36,553 nucleotides of DNA from Vermamoeba vermiformis (taxonomy: Eukaryota; Tubulinea; Echinamoebida), in NCBI GenBank assembly GCA_045837725.1, contig JBEWZL010000031.1, positions 1 to 36,553 of the forward strand, written 5' to 3'. The position numbers were made by a program, and so were the translations under genes. Under the pieces are notes generated by a model. That model saw nothing but the letters and a program-made list of their open reading frames with translations, did not search any database and was not told the origin of the DNA. Shown here piece by piece: positions 1-9,352 of this stretch (position 1 is the first letter of the stretch; the number at the start of each line of letters is the position of its first letter).

Positions 1-145
1 AAAGAGTTCGCGCTAGGCGACATATCGCCTGAAATCTCGCGATAATCTCGCGAGATAAAAACACTTTGTATCGTTATTTATTGTACGCTTTACTCTTATA
101 TCAATAAACACAACTTACCGTTATTATTCCGACGGATATTCTACA
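1..145 (+). repeat. 5' LTR (first 17 bp off the window)
   Basis: This stretch matches the 3' LTR base for base once the nested transposon and its duplication are removed. The complete LTR would be 162 bp, beginning TGTAAC (seen at 6460) and ending CTACA at 145, so it has standard TG...CA ends. It contains a TATA-like CTTATATC and an AATAAA signal, and a CTCGCGAG palindrome near 46-55. It is unusually short for an LTR. Confidence 0.93.
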
Positions 146-147
146 TT

Positions 148-165
148 TGGTTCCGATTTTGCGTG
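148..165 (+). other. putative primer-binding site
   Basis: TGG begins two bases after the 5' LTR end, followed by TTCCGATTTTGCG. This is the expected place and start for a site pairing with the CCA end of a tRNA. I could not assign the tRNA. Confidence 0.5.
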
Positions 166-275
166 AACCGTTGTTGTAGATTCGGTTGTGGAAATTGATT
201 CGGAGTTGGCAAAACGTTGTATGAAAATTGTAATAACATCGCCAATAATTCCAATAATTATATTACAAGCCACCT

Positions 276-2420
276 ATGTCGTCAGACAATCGCATCCGTA
301 CGCGCTCTCAATCGCAGCGAGACCTGCTCGCATCTCAAGGGGGAGAAGCCCCGCCCAGCCAGCAGCCTAGCTCAAACGCTAGAGCGGACAGCTCAGCGCC
401 TGGGACTACCTCGACGGCCGCTCCCCTAGCACCGAGCTCAGAGGGGACGCGGACCAACTCAGGGATGAAAGACTCCCGCGAGAGTTCACGGTCGAGAGCT
501 AGTTCTCACGCCTCTGCAGCTGCTCCTAAGTCGCACGCCTCCCAGGCAGAGCCCGGCAATCAAGCTAGTCCGCGCAAAAGGTCAAGATCTCGCCAATCTG
601 ACCAAAGGGATGACAATGGCCGCTCCCCTAGCCCCAGGAGCTCGAGCCCCTCTCCCAAGCGCCGTGACCGAAGCTCGCGAAGGCACAGACGTCGATCCGA
701 ACGTAGAGACCGGCGCAGAAGTCGCCAATCAAGGTCCCGTTCTCGTGATCACAGATCTGATCGCCAAAAGCACCGCCGCGCTCGCCATTCTAAGTCTCGT
801 TCTCGTTCCCGCTCTCGCTCAGCAAGCTATGACAGCTCTTCAAGAAGCCGCTCAAGAAGTGCTTCTCGCGATCGTCGCCGATCTCGGAGAGAAAAATCTA
901 AGAGAACAAGCTCTAAGTCCCGCAAGCAGACGCGCACGCGTGAGGAAGGCACCAGACACTCGCGTCAACGCGATGTAGCTCAGCAAGGTGCCGTGATAAC
1001 CGTTACTGAGAATGAGACAACTCGTGACACAACTCAACAACCTCCACCTCGCGAACGAATTGACAACAGGGGGACTCAAGACAGCCCTTCTGACAACAAT
1101 TGGTCCCGCCCCGACCAAACTGCTCAAGACGCGCAGTTCGCGCAAGAAGTTCAGGAGTACGAAGAGTTCCGTCACATGACAATCGATTCAATCAAGCAGC
1201 TTCAACTCGAGACCAAGGACAACGCAAAGCACATACAGCTACTTGGGGAATCCCTTTCTGATATCAAGAGACAACTGACCAACCTCGTACACAAGATCGA
1301 GGAACACCAGCAGGACACTGTCCGTCAGTTGCAATTCTTGTCTGAGCCCAATTCAGGCGCGGAAGAGACTCGTGGTGCAGCTCCTAAGCGTGTTATTCCT
1401 GTTCATGGCTCAGCAGTTGCCAAGCGCTACACTCGCAAAGGCTCTGAAGTACCTAGCCACCAAAAGCCTCTCAATGAGAAAGAGATTCCGAGCGAATGCC
1501 TTTTCTTTTAGACTGGCATGAACAGCTGCAGAAAATTAGCTTACAACGCTGGTATACCAAGATCTTGCTTTGGCAAGCCATCCTCGACTGGAGTGATCGG
1601 CAGACTCTGCAATGCATGTGCCTCAGAGTTCGCGGAGAAGCTGCAACCTACATCGAGAGAGGAGATGTCATTGGCCCAGCTACAACTCCGGAGGACCTGT
1701 TCGAAATGTTCAGTGCTAATTTCTCAAACACTGCAACGGAGCTCTCGCTTTCACTCACTTTGGATAGCATTCACATGCAGACCAATGAGGGTGTCAGCGA
1801 CTACAATGCACGCTTCATGAAGACTCTGGCTCAAGTGGGAGACATTGACGAGTCGCGCAAGCTGATCGCGTACATTAAAGGCCTAAGCAGCAAGTACCGA
1901 GACATCATGGCCCTTGCACGACCATCAACCCTTGCTGCTGCAATGCAAGCATTGTCCCTCACTACCGCGTTCCAACAAGCCACCAATGTAACACCAACAG
2001 GCAACACGCCTGTTACAGCTACACCAGCCACTAGTTCCGTGTTACCAGCTGTCAGTGTCGCCAACACTGAGATGACCCAGTTGCTACAGACACTGGTCCA
2101 GTCCGTTAATAAGATGTCGACATCTCTGGAACAGTCAAAGTCTAACTTCAACAATAAGCCATTCTACCAGCGCTTCCAAGGACAGAACCAAAGTCAGACC
2201 TCAACCTCTGGGCAACCTAAGACCCAGATCCCCTCAAGTGCTGCAACACCCAAGCCGAATGGCTCAAGCTTCCAACGCTCTATAGATAACAATCCACGAG
2301 TGAGCGCAGCCCTTGAAAGGATAACCCTCAGAGGGACCTGGCTGAAGAGGGTATTGATCAGGAAAACGCCTAAGTCGGGATGGCTCACCAGCCCTCCAGA
2401 AAAGACGTTCCCTCCTTGAG
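276..2420 (+). pseudogene. gag region of the LTR element (broken)
   Basis: The 5' part encodes a highly basic protein rich in Arg-Ser dipeptides (roughly 560-960), flanked by Ser/Pro/Gln-rich sequence. The 3' part resembles a Retrotrans_gag capsid domain: Trp-rich start, helical middle, and a segment of the type 'Y..RF...L..VGDIDE'. It is followed by a Thr/Gln/Pro-rich tail. No CCHC zinc knuckle was recognised. An RS-rich Gag N-terminus is uncommon for the family. The region is fossil and broken, and its limits are approximate. Confidence 0.75.
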
Positions 2421-2429
2421 GCAGGACCT

Positions 2430-5400
2430 AGTCAATAATGAAGCCGACATCTCGTCAGTGGTGCCAGCGTCAATCCTCGATAAGTCCCTCATTTAGTGGA
2501 ACCAGGCCAAATCTGGGGTGGTTGGACCCATCAAATTAATAAATGGGTGAGTGCTCTATGCGCCTATTCAGCTGTTCAACAGACAGATCCAAGCTTTGTT
2601 GGATCAGTGGGACCTCGTGCAATCTAATCTCATCATCGGCGTGTCAAACGCCCAGAAACGAGACCAGAAGCAAAAGGTTAAAGTCAACTTCTAGCCACGT
2701 CAGGCTTCTGCCATCAACGACAGCAAACTCAAGATTGAAGGTACTGCTATTCTACCTATCCGGTTTGCAAATGGCCTCAGCTATGACGTGAAGTTTGCCC
2801 TGTCTCCAGAGATCAATCACCTCGTAGTGTTGGGCATGGACTTCATCAGGTTGACAAAGCCGTGCATGGACTTTGGCTCTGAGAATGTGTGGTTCCACGA
2901 GTCAACCCCTGACTACCCACAGCTACCCTTGAAGCGTAAGCGCACAAAGCCCAAGTCAACGCGACAGAGGCGCAGAGAGCTGCGCGCAGAGCAACGTGAA
3001 TTTATCAACTCTGTTACTGGCTATTCAATCAGTGACTTACTGGTCGACCCCTCCGAGGATACTGCTCGCGTGCCAGTTATCACACATGGCCACCTTAGTA
3101 TACCTGCGCGATCAGAGACACTGTTCTTGCTACCAACACCTGTGCACTATCGCTCTGCTCTAGTTGTGCCAGCAACCAACTTTTACCACCAGTATGGAGT
3201 ACAATTGGCTCTAGCTGTAGTTAGCATCAAGAACGGGAATGTTCCAATCCGTATCATCAATGCTAGTGAGCGAGAGGTCATCATCCCTCCATTACGGCGC
3301 ATCGCTCACTTAGAGACTTATGAACTCATCCAGACCTCTGACGAAGTCAACTCCGTAGATGACAGTCCTATGGATGAGGAATGGGTTGATGCGCGCTTCA
3401 AATTCACGAACACTAAGCTGAGTGCAGCCCAATTGCATGAAATCAAGCTATTAGTGTGGCGCAATCGAGACAGATTCAGTCAAGTGTTAGGCAACACCAA
3501 TGCAGCTGAACACCGGATCGATCTCACAACCGACACTACACCGAAAGCACACGGATATCGAATACCAGAGGCTCATTTGAAGGTGGTGCAAGGCGAGATA
3601 GATCGTATGCTGGATCTAGGAATCGTGGTTCCCTGGAAGCCGCCCATGTCAGCTCCTATTGTCTTGGTGAAGAAGAAAGATGGCACGCTACGGTTCTGTG
3701 TGGATTATCGCAAACTCAATGCGATCACTCAGAAGGACGTCTACCAACTGCCCCGTATCAATGACATCTTGGCCATACTCTCTGGCAATATCTTCTTCTC
3801 TACATTCGATGCTGACAGTGGCTTGTGGCAAGTAACTGTCCGACCAGAGGATCGTGCAAAGACTGCGTTCACTAGTCCCCTTTGGGCTATTCGAGTTCAA
3901 TAGGATGCCCATTGGGCTGTGTAATGCACCTGCTACATTTCAACGTTTGATGGATGTCGTCCTTTCAGGCCTCCTATGGAAGAATTGCCTGGTCTATATG
4001 GATGATATCATCGTATTTGGTCGCAGTTTCGACGAGCATCTCGACAATTTGACCCTAGTACTTGACGCCCTTCGAGCTGCCAACATCACTCTCAAGCCAT
4101 CAAAATGTAAATTGTTCTGCGAGGAGATTCAATTCCTTGGACATGTCGTGTCTTCAGCAGGAGTTGCAACAGACCCAGAGAAGGGGAACAAGATCAAGGA
4201 CATGCCAGCGCCACGCAATGCTCATGAAGTGAGAATATTCACTGGCCTCACTGGGTATTACAGAAAGTTCATTAAGAATTACGCCACAATTGCCGAACCC
4301 TTAAATAAGCTACTGCGTAAAGAAGGAGAGTGGCAATGGGACACTCCACAGCAACAAGCAGTTGACGAGTTGAAGAGGAGACTAACAGAAGCACCTATAC
4401 TGGCGTTCCCTGACTTCAATCTGCCCTTCGTACTGTTCACAGATGCATCAAATCACGGCATTGGTGCGGTGCTCTCTCAAGTTCAAGATGGCAAAGAGGT
4501 GGTAATCTGTTACTTCTCTCGAACCCTAAACGCTGCTGAACGAAACTATTCTACTACGGAACGAGAATGCCTGGCAATAGTTGACGCCGTCAAGAACTTC
4601 CGCTACTACCTAATTGGTCGTCGATTTGAAGTAGTGGTGGACCATCACAGCCTTCGATGGTTGAAGACAGTCGGAGACAATTCACAGCGCTTCACTCGTT
4701 GGAGTTTACAGCTACAAGAGTTTGATTACGACGTTTCTTATCGTCCTACCAAACAGCACGCCAACAGCGATGCCTGCTCACCACTTACTGGAGAAGTTGT
4801 CAATATGGTCAGCACAATCAGTGACTTCCGTGATGAGCAAATGCGAGATCCAATGCTTCATAGCTACATTGAATACTTGACAAAGAAGACTCTTCCACCT
4901 GATGTGAACTTCTGCGACAAGACATTATCAAGGCATGTGTCGAACTGATCAGTGATCGATGGACTGCTATTTAGAATCTGGCATTCTCAAGGCTTTCGTA
5001 ACAGCGAATCAAGATCTCAACTTGTCGTCCCGTTGACTTTATACGCCAAAGTTATTGAAGAGCATCACGATTCAAGCATTGTTTTTTAACTGGTTTCTTC
5101 AAGACATATGAACGAACCTGCGAACGCCATTTCTGGGATCATATGCTTCAAGACATCGCTACTTGGGTCTCGACCTGCGAGCAGTTATATCCGTCGTAAG
5201 CGAACAAAGTTAACTGGGCTACTACAACCCATACACTCTTCCGCACCATTCGAAACAATAGGAATGGACATATTAGGCCCCTTCAACCCTACACACGCAA
5301 TGGCAATCGCTACATTATCGTCATTGTCGACTACTTCACTAAGTGGGGCTGAAGCGTGCCTACTTCGAGATCAATCAACAATGGAGATTGCAAAGAAATC

Positions 5401-6440
5401 TATGGCAAGAAGCGTATATGCCGACATGGTGTCTCCTCGTCGTATCCTCACTGATCAAGGAAGCAATTTCTGGCCAGCACTGGCTCAAGACATCTACCGT
5501 GTGTTGAATTCAAAGAAGATGGGTACAACAGCCTACCATCCACAGACGGATGGCTGAACAGAAAAGTACCAACCACAGTCTTGCTACCATGCTGACTCAT
5601 TATGTCAACGAGTTTGAAGATGACTGGGACGACTATATCAATTATGTCCTATTTGCTTATCGCATTGCAGTGCATCACTCTACTAAGTACTCTCCGTTCT
5701 TCTTGTTATATGGGCGACAAGCACGAATGCCCAGTAACTTAGATCAATTCGAAAGAGTGGATGAGTCACAACCAGACATTGACGAGTATGCACGCGACTT
5801 GTTGCGTAAGTTGAACATAACCTACAGCGATGTACGCGACAACAATCTATTAGCAAAACAACGTCAAAAGAAGCAATACGATCGCATAAGGATCAAAGAA
5901 AGCATTAAGGTTGGAGACAAAGTTTATTTGGATTTGATAGTTGGATCAAAACTTTCGTACAAGAACGAAGGGCCTTTCAAAGTCACACATGTGAAAGGTT
6001 TAGTCTGTGACATTCAACATTTAGAAAACAAACGCGATGTTAGACGAGTCAACGTCAGTCAACTACGACACACACCAACTAGAATTAACAACAACGGAGA
6101 GAGCTCTTCTACCGACTCTCAACAGAACCACGAGTCTCATGTGGATAACAAAGAGATATTGCAATCAGCTGAGCCGCCTACCAGCGAGATTGTGCGCAAG
6201 AAGAAAACACGAGAGCCAACTCTTCTCAAAGATTTAACAAGAATCAAAGACAGCTTGTCAGAACCGAATTTTTCCTCCAACAAGAAATTGGTTCTTCAAT
6301 TGCTCGGCAAAGGATCGCCTTTCATTTCCTCCAGCAGATTAGAACAACAGTACGACAAGCAAATCAAAGCAACGGACAATGCCGAAGAATTGAAGAAATT
6401 TATTTCTGAAGTCATTCGCGACAACGGAGCGTCGCGTCTT
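2430..6440 (+). pseudogene. pol region of the LTR element (protease, RT, RNase H, integrase; broken)
   Basis: Approximate parts in order are as follows. A protease-like segment ends near 2900. Reverse transcriptase lies at about 3400-4050, with a LVKKKDGTLRFCVDYRKLN-type block and YMDDI. The RT connection follows. RNase H lies at about 4400-4770, with FTDAS and a TTERECLA block. Integrase lies at about 4950-6000, with a GMDILGP core, a YHPQTDG block and a C-terminal beta domain. A hydrophilic tail runs to about 6440. No chromodomain was recognised. RT-RNase H-integrase order is diagnostic of Ty3/gypsy. The region is broken. Confidence 0.88.
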
Positions 6441-6441
6441 T

Positions 6442-6459
6442 AAAAGATGGGGGGAGGAA
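6442..6459 (+). other. polypurine tract
   Basis: An 18-base run in which all but one base is a purine (AAAAGATGGGGGGAGGAA) ends immediately before the TG of the 3' LTR. This is the expected position for the plus-strand primer of an LTR retrotransposon. Confidence 0.8.
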
Positions 6460-6600
6460 TGTAACACCACGCGCGAAAAGAGTTCGCGCTAGGCGACATA
6501 TCGCCTGAAATCTCGCGATAATCTCGCGAGATAAAAACACTTTGTATCGTTATTTATTGTACGCTTTACTCTTATATCAATAAACACAACTTACCGTTAT

Positions 6601-6640
6601 CTTCCCCACCCCAGACCTCCACCCCGGACCTCCGCCCCGG
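6601..6640 (+). repeat. left terminal inverted repeat
   Basis: Begins CTTCCCCACCCC and ends CCGCCCCGG. It is the inverse complement of 8354-8393 with two mismatches. Inside it a 13-bp GGACCTCCACCCC-like unit is tandemly repeated. Confidence 0.92.
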
Positions 6641-6862
6641 ACTAATTAATTAACGATTAAAAGCGTATTAATTTAGGTAAAGGGCTGATTAATTTTAATT
6701 ATATTAATATTAATGGATTATATTATATTGATAATTAAAGAGTTGGTATTGATAACGATTTAATAATTTACGCGCCAAAATTCAAAAAAATTTACCCGAT
6801 CCAAAAATTTCGGTTTTCCGTTTATTTTTAACAACCCACGAGCCATTAACACCACACCAGCA

Positions 6863-8307
6863 ATGGAAAACAATACAAATGTAAGTAATAGAGATATTTG
6901 ACCGGAAGAGTGGTACTTTTTTGTTCGTCTTTGAATTAGAAAGCAGAATTTAATTTTTTGGTTGCTGGATTTAGGCTCCGGAGAAAAAATCAAACCCACG
7001 AAAGCGAAAACGCACGCGCAAATTATCCAAAAAGCAGAAACGATTAAAGACAGTGTAAGTAACATTATATTAGGCCTGCTCCGTTCTTGATTCAGTTGTA
7101 ACGGCTACTTATGAAATTTCCTATTAGAGCGACTATTGCGGATCAGCTCAAAGCTGAGGGTTGGACACAGCTCGATAAGTGCCCTATTCGATTCCGAGAG
7201 ATGGAAGTGATATCTAAGGTCACTCTAAACACTGTCAACCCACTATCACCACTTCAGTGCTTTCGCATTCTTTGGACCGATGCCATTCATGACGCGTGGA
7301 TCAGTGCAGCACGTGCAAACATTCAACATAACTTTCAAGTGCTTCAGCCTGCTGCAATACACAATACTGGTTGGTTCTACATAGGATTCCATCTCAACCT
7401 CATAGCAGCACCTGCATCTTCAATAAGAGCCAATTTCAATGCACTTCAAGTCCTCCGGAACCACGATGTCTATGAAGGCCTTCACACAGCACGGGGTTCC
7501 ATCGACCCATACAACCTTGCCCAGCTATTGAGTGACTCTTTCACTGCTGCTGTGAACATAGGGTCCCATGTCTCTATTGATGAGATAATTGCTGAATCAA
7601 GCCTTGATAGCCCTGCAGTTTCAGTTGTCCCTCGAAAGCCCCACTCAAAAGGTGTCATTCTTTGGGGTGCTGGTGTCAAACTTCCATGCAACACTCCCTT
7701 TGTTGTGCGTGTAGTTCCAAAGACTGAAGACTTTGTAGACTGGACAACCCAACAGATAGTAGAGAAGTTGGTTTCTCCCATTAATGTCCCTCACAAGATT
7801 AATTTTGTGATGGATTCTTGGTTCGACAGTGCTGGAGTCAAAGAGTACATCAACTCAACAGGCCATTTTTATACATTAGGTGCTCATTCAAATCGAGACA
7901 AGAACTTTTGGGAGTGGGCCAAGACAGGTCTGCTTCCAAATACATGGCGACAGTTCTACAATGATACCACTGGAGTGCTTGCCAGCGTGTTTCACGACAC
8001 ATCAGTACACTCATGTACCAGCACCGCTTACAGAAAAGTGAACCTGATGAACCAGACACTCACTCGATGCCCTCTATCTGATGCTTATAAGGCACATTTC
8101 AACTACATAGACTTATTTGACCGGAGGTTCTATACTTTTGATATGCCTCATCGAGCCCACACCATCAAAGGCGTTCTGTTTGATGCTCTGCTACACATTG
8201 CTGTTATCAATGCGATGGTCCTGTACAACTCCCAAGAGGGAGTTAACCATTTTACTCTAGGAGAGTGGACAAAGGCACTATCCAAGGCCTTGTTGCCAGT
8301 TGTTTGA
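6863..8307 (+). CDS. piggyBac-type transposase, three exons, about 425 aa
   Basis: I join exons 6863-6880 (six codons), 6975-7054 and 7128-8307. Both introns have GTAAGT donors and TTAG acceptors, and the reading frame closes. The first 33 residues include a strongly basic KKSNPRKRKRTRK-type stretch, a likely nuclear localisation signal. The DDE_Tnp_1_7 catalytic core follows. Asp about 184 lies in 'SIDE', Asp about 262 in 'NFVMDSWF', and Asp about 361 in 'NYIDLFDRRF', so the DDD triad is intact. The family excises and reinserts without leaving a footprint. The protein is shorter than typical piggyBac transposases, and I see no C-terminal cysteine-rich domain. No stops interrupt it, so the copy may be active. 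Confidence 0.85.
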
Positions 8308-8353
8308 TATAGAATCACTATAATATATATAAATAAATGATGAATTTTTAAGA

Positions 8354-8393
8354 CCGGGGTGGAGGTCCGGGGTGGAGGTCCGGGGTGGGGAAG
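8354..8393 (-). repeat. right terminal inverted repeat
   Basis: Inverse complement of the left end. The 13-bp unit GGAGGTCCGGGGT occurs twice in a row before the terminal GGGGAAG. TTAT follows at 8394-8397. Confidence 0.92.
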
Positions 8394-8422
8394 TTATTAT
8401 TCCGACGGATATTCTACAATTC

Positions 8423-9224
8423 TTACTCTTGCGTTGTTATCTCATCCAGCACTCGCTGAATTTCCGCAGTTTCTGCTTCAATTTGCATTTTCAGAAGCAA
8501 TGCTCCATATTCAAGCGCCTTTCGCTGAGACTTCTTATATACAATTAATCGACCCCCTATTTCATGAGGAAGCACTCGTGGCTCTTCAAAAATGTTTTCG
8601 ACTGAGACTGGATCGTAAGTCAAATCCACTTCGTAATAGTAATCTCTCGGATATTTGTTGTTTTTTAAATCAGCTCTTGTCCAATATTGAGAGAAAAAAG
8701 TCCATCGATAAGGATGAACTTTGATAACGACGTTGGGGCTTTCGAGTTCGCTGAAAAATCCACCGAGCTTTCTTTTCAGGCGTTGATTATTGACTAATAG
8801 CACGCAATATGCAACAACTTCTTTCTTTAAGTCGATCGAGGCCAATACACGCTTGTCTGTCAGATCGAGATCCGGATTAGGTCCTTCACGAACTTGTTTA
8901 AGCTCGTTTAATATCTTTTCAGCTCCTCCTAATGAACGGCAAACTCTAGCCCAAAAGGTATTATTCTAATAAGGCCGTTAAATTAAATTTCAAATTCATC
9001 AATTACAGATTTGACTTACGCCGCCAAGCAAATCGTGGTAATAGTATTTACATGTAATAATTAGTTGCACAAAATCATGTGTAGATAATGTATCTATCAA
9101 TAAGATCAAAATATCTTCAGGTAAGGCGCTGAAAAATCCTTCTCTTTGCAAATCAAAATTCCGAGCCTGGCTGAATAATGCTATTAGATAATTATTATTT
9201 ATATCAAACTTACGAATTTCCCAT
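8423..9224 (-). CDS. F-box protein, 234 aa, three exons
   Basis: Exons (minus strand) are 9214-9224, 9020-9170 and 8423-8965. They sum to 705 nt in frame with a stop. The first exon is only 11 nt (MGNS after splicing). An F-box follows at about residues 20-60: 'LPEDILILLIDTLSTHDF' then 'ITCKYYYHDLL' and 'TFWARVC'. The C-terminal 150 residues are alpha/beta with many aromatics, and I do not recognise them. F-box proteins bring substrates to SCF ubiquitin ligases through Skp1, so the C-terminal half may bind a substrate or ligand. An N-terminal Gly2 could be myristoylated, but residue 6 is Ala, so this is weak. The stop codon lies 5 bp from the end of the LTR retrotransposon. Confidence 0.72.
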
Positions 9225-9352
9225 GCTGCTCTTTTCGTGGTGAAATAATAATTATGTACCAATAAAGGAAAAAAGATTATCAATTTTATTCGAATTTCCT
9301 CCTTTTTTCTACGTTTCCAATTTCGGCTTACGCAAAAGTTGCAATTCACTCG

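Larger units (their letters stand above)
6601..8393 (+). mobile_element. piggyBac-type DNA transposon, 1,793 bp, apparently complete
   Basis: It is bounded by 40-bp terminal inverted repeats (6601-6640 and 8354-8393, 38/40 matches) and flanked by TTAT at 6597-6600 and 8394-8397. The uninterrupted 5' LTR has a single copy of this sequence, so the insertion boundaries are exact apart from the TTA/TTAT ambiguity. The element carries one transposase gene on the + strand. A TTAT duplication departs from the usual piggyBac TTAA. About 220 bp of AT-rich sequence separates the left repeat from the first exon. Confidence 0.92.
1..8418 (+). mobile_element. Ty3/gypsy LTR retrotransposon, broken, with a DNA transposon nested in its 3' LTR
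   Basis: The element runs from a 5' LTR cut by the window edge (1-145) to a 3' LTR (6460-6600 plus 8398-8418). The parts seen are LTR, primer-binding site, gag, protease/RT/RNase H/integrase, polypurine tract and LTR. The order RT - RNase H - integrase, the YMDD-type RT core and the RNase H and integrase similarity place it in Ty3/gypsy (Metaviridae). About 17 bp of the 5' LTR lie outside the window. The two LTRs are identical over all 145 comparable bases, which suggests a fairly recent insertion, although such short LTRs date poorly. The coding interior is broken, with roughly five or six interruptions, so it is treated as a fossil. A 1,793-bp piggyBac-type element later split the 3' LTR. 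The 5' flank is absent, so the target duplication cannot be checked. Confidence 0.93.
6460..8418 (+). repeat. 3' LTR, split by a piggyBac-type insertion
   Basis: The first part is 6460-6600 and the second is 8398-8418. Between them lie the transposon (6601-8393) and its duplicated TTAT (8394-8397). Joined, it is 162 bp and identical to the visible 145 bp of the 5' LTR. AATAAA lies at 6579-6584. The LTR ends at CTACA and host sequence follows at 8419. Confidence 0.93.

Noticed and set aside
276-960. RS-rich sequence as a host SR splicing factor
   Set aside because: It lies inside the LTR element, upstream of a gag capsid-like region and in the gag position, with no RRM.
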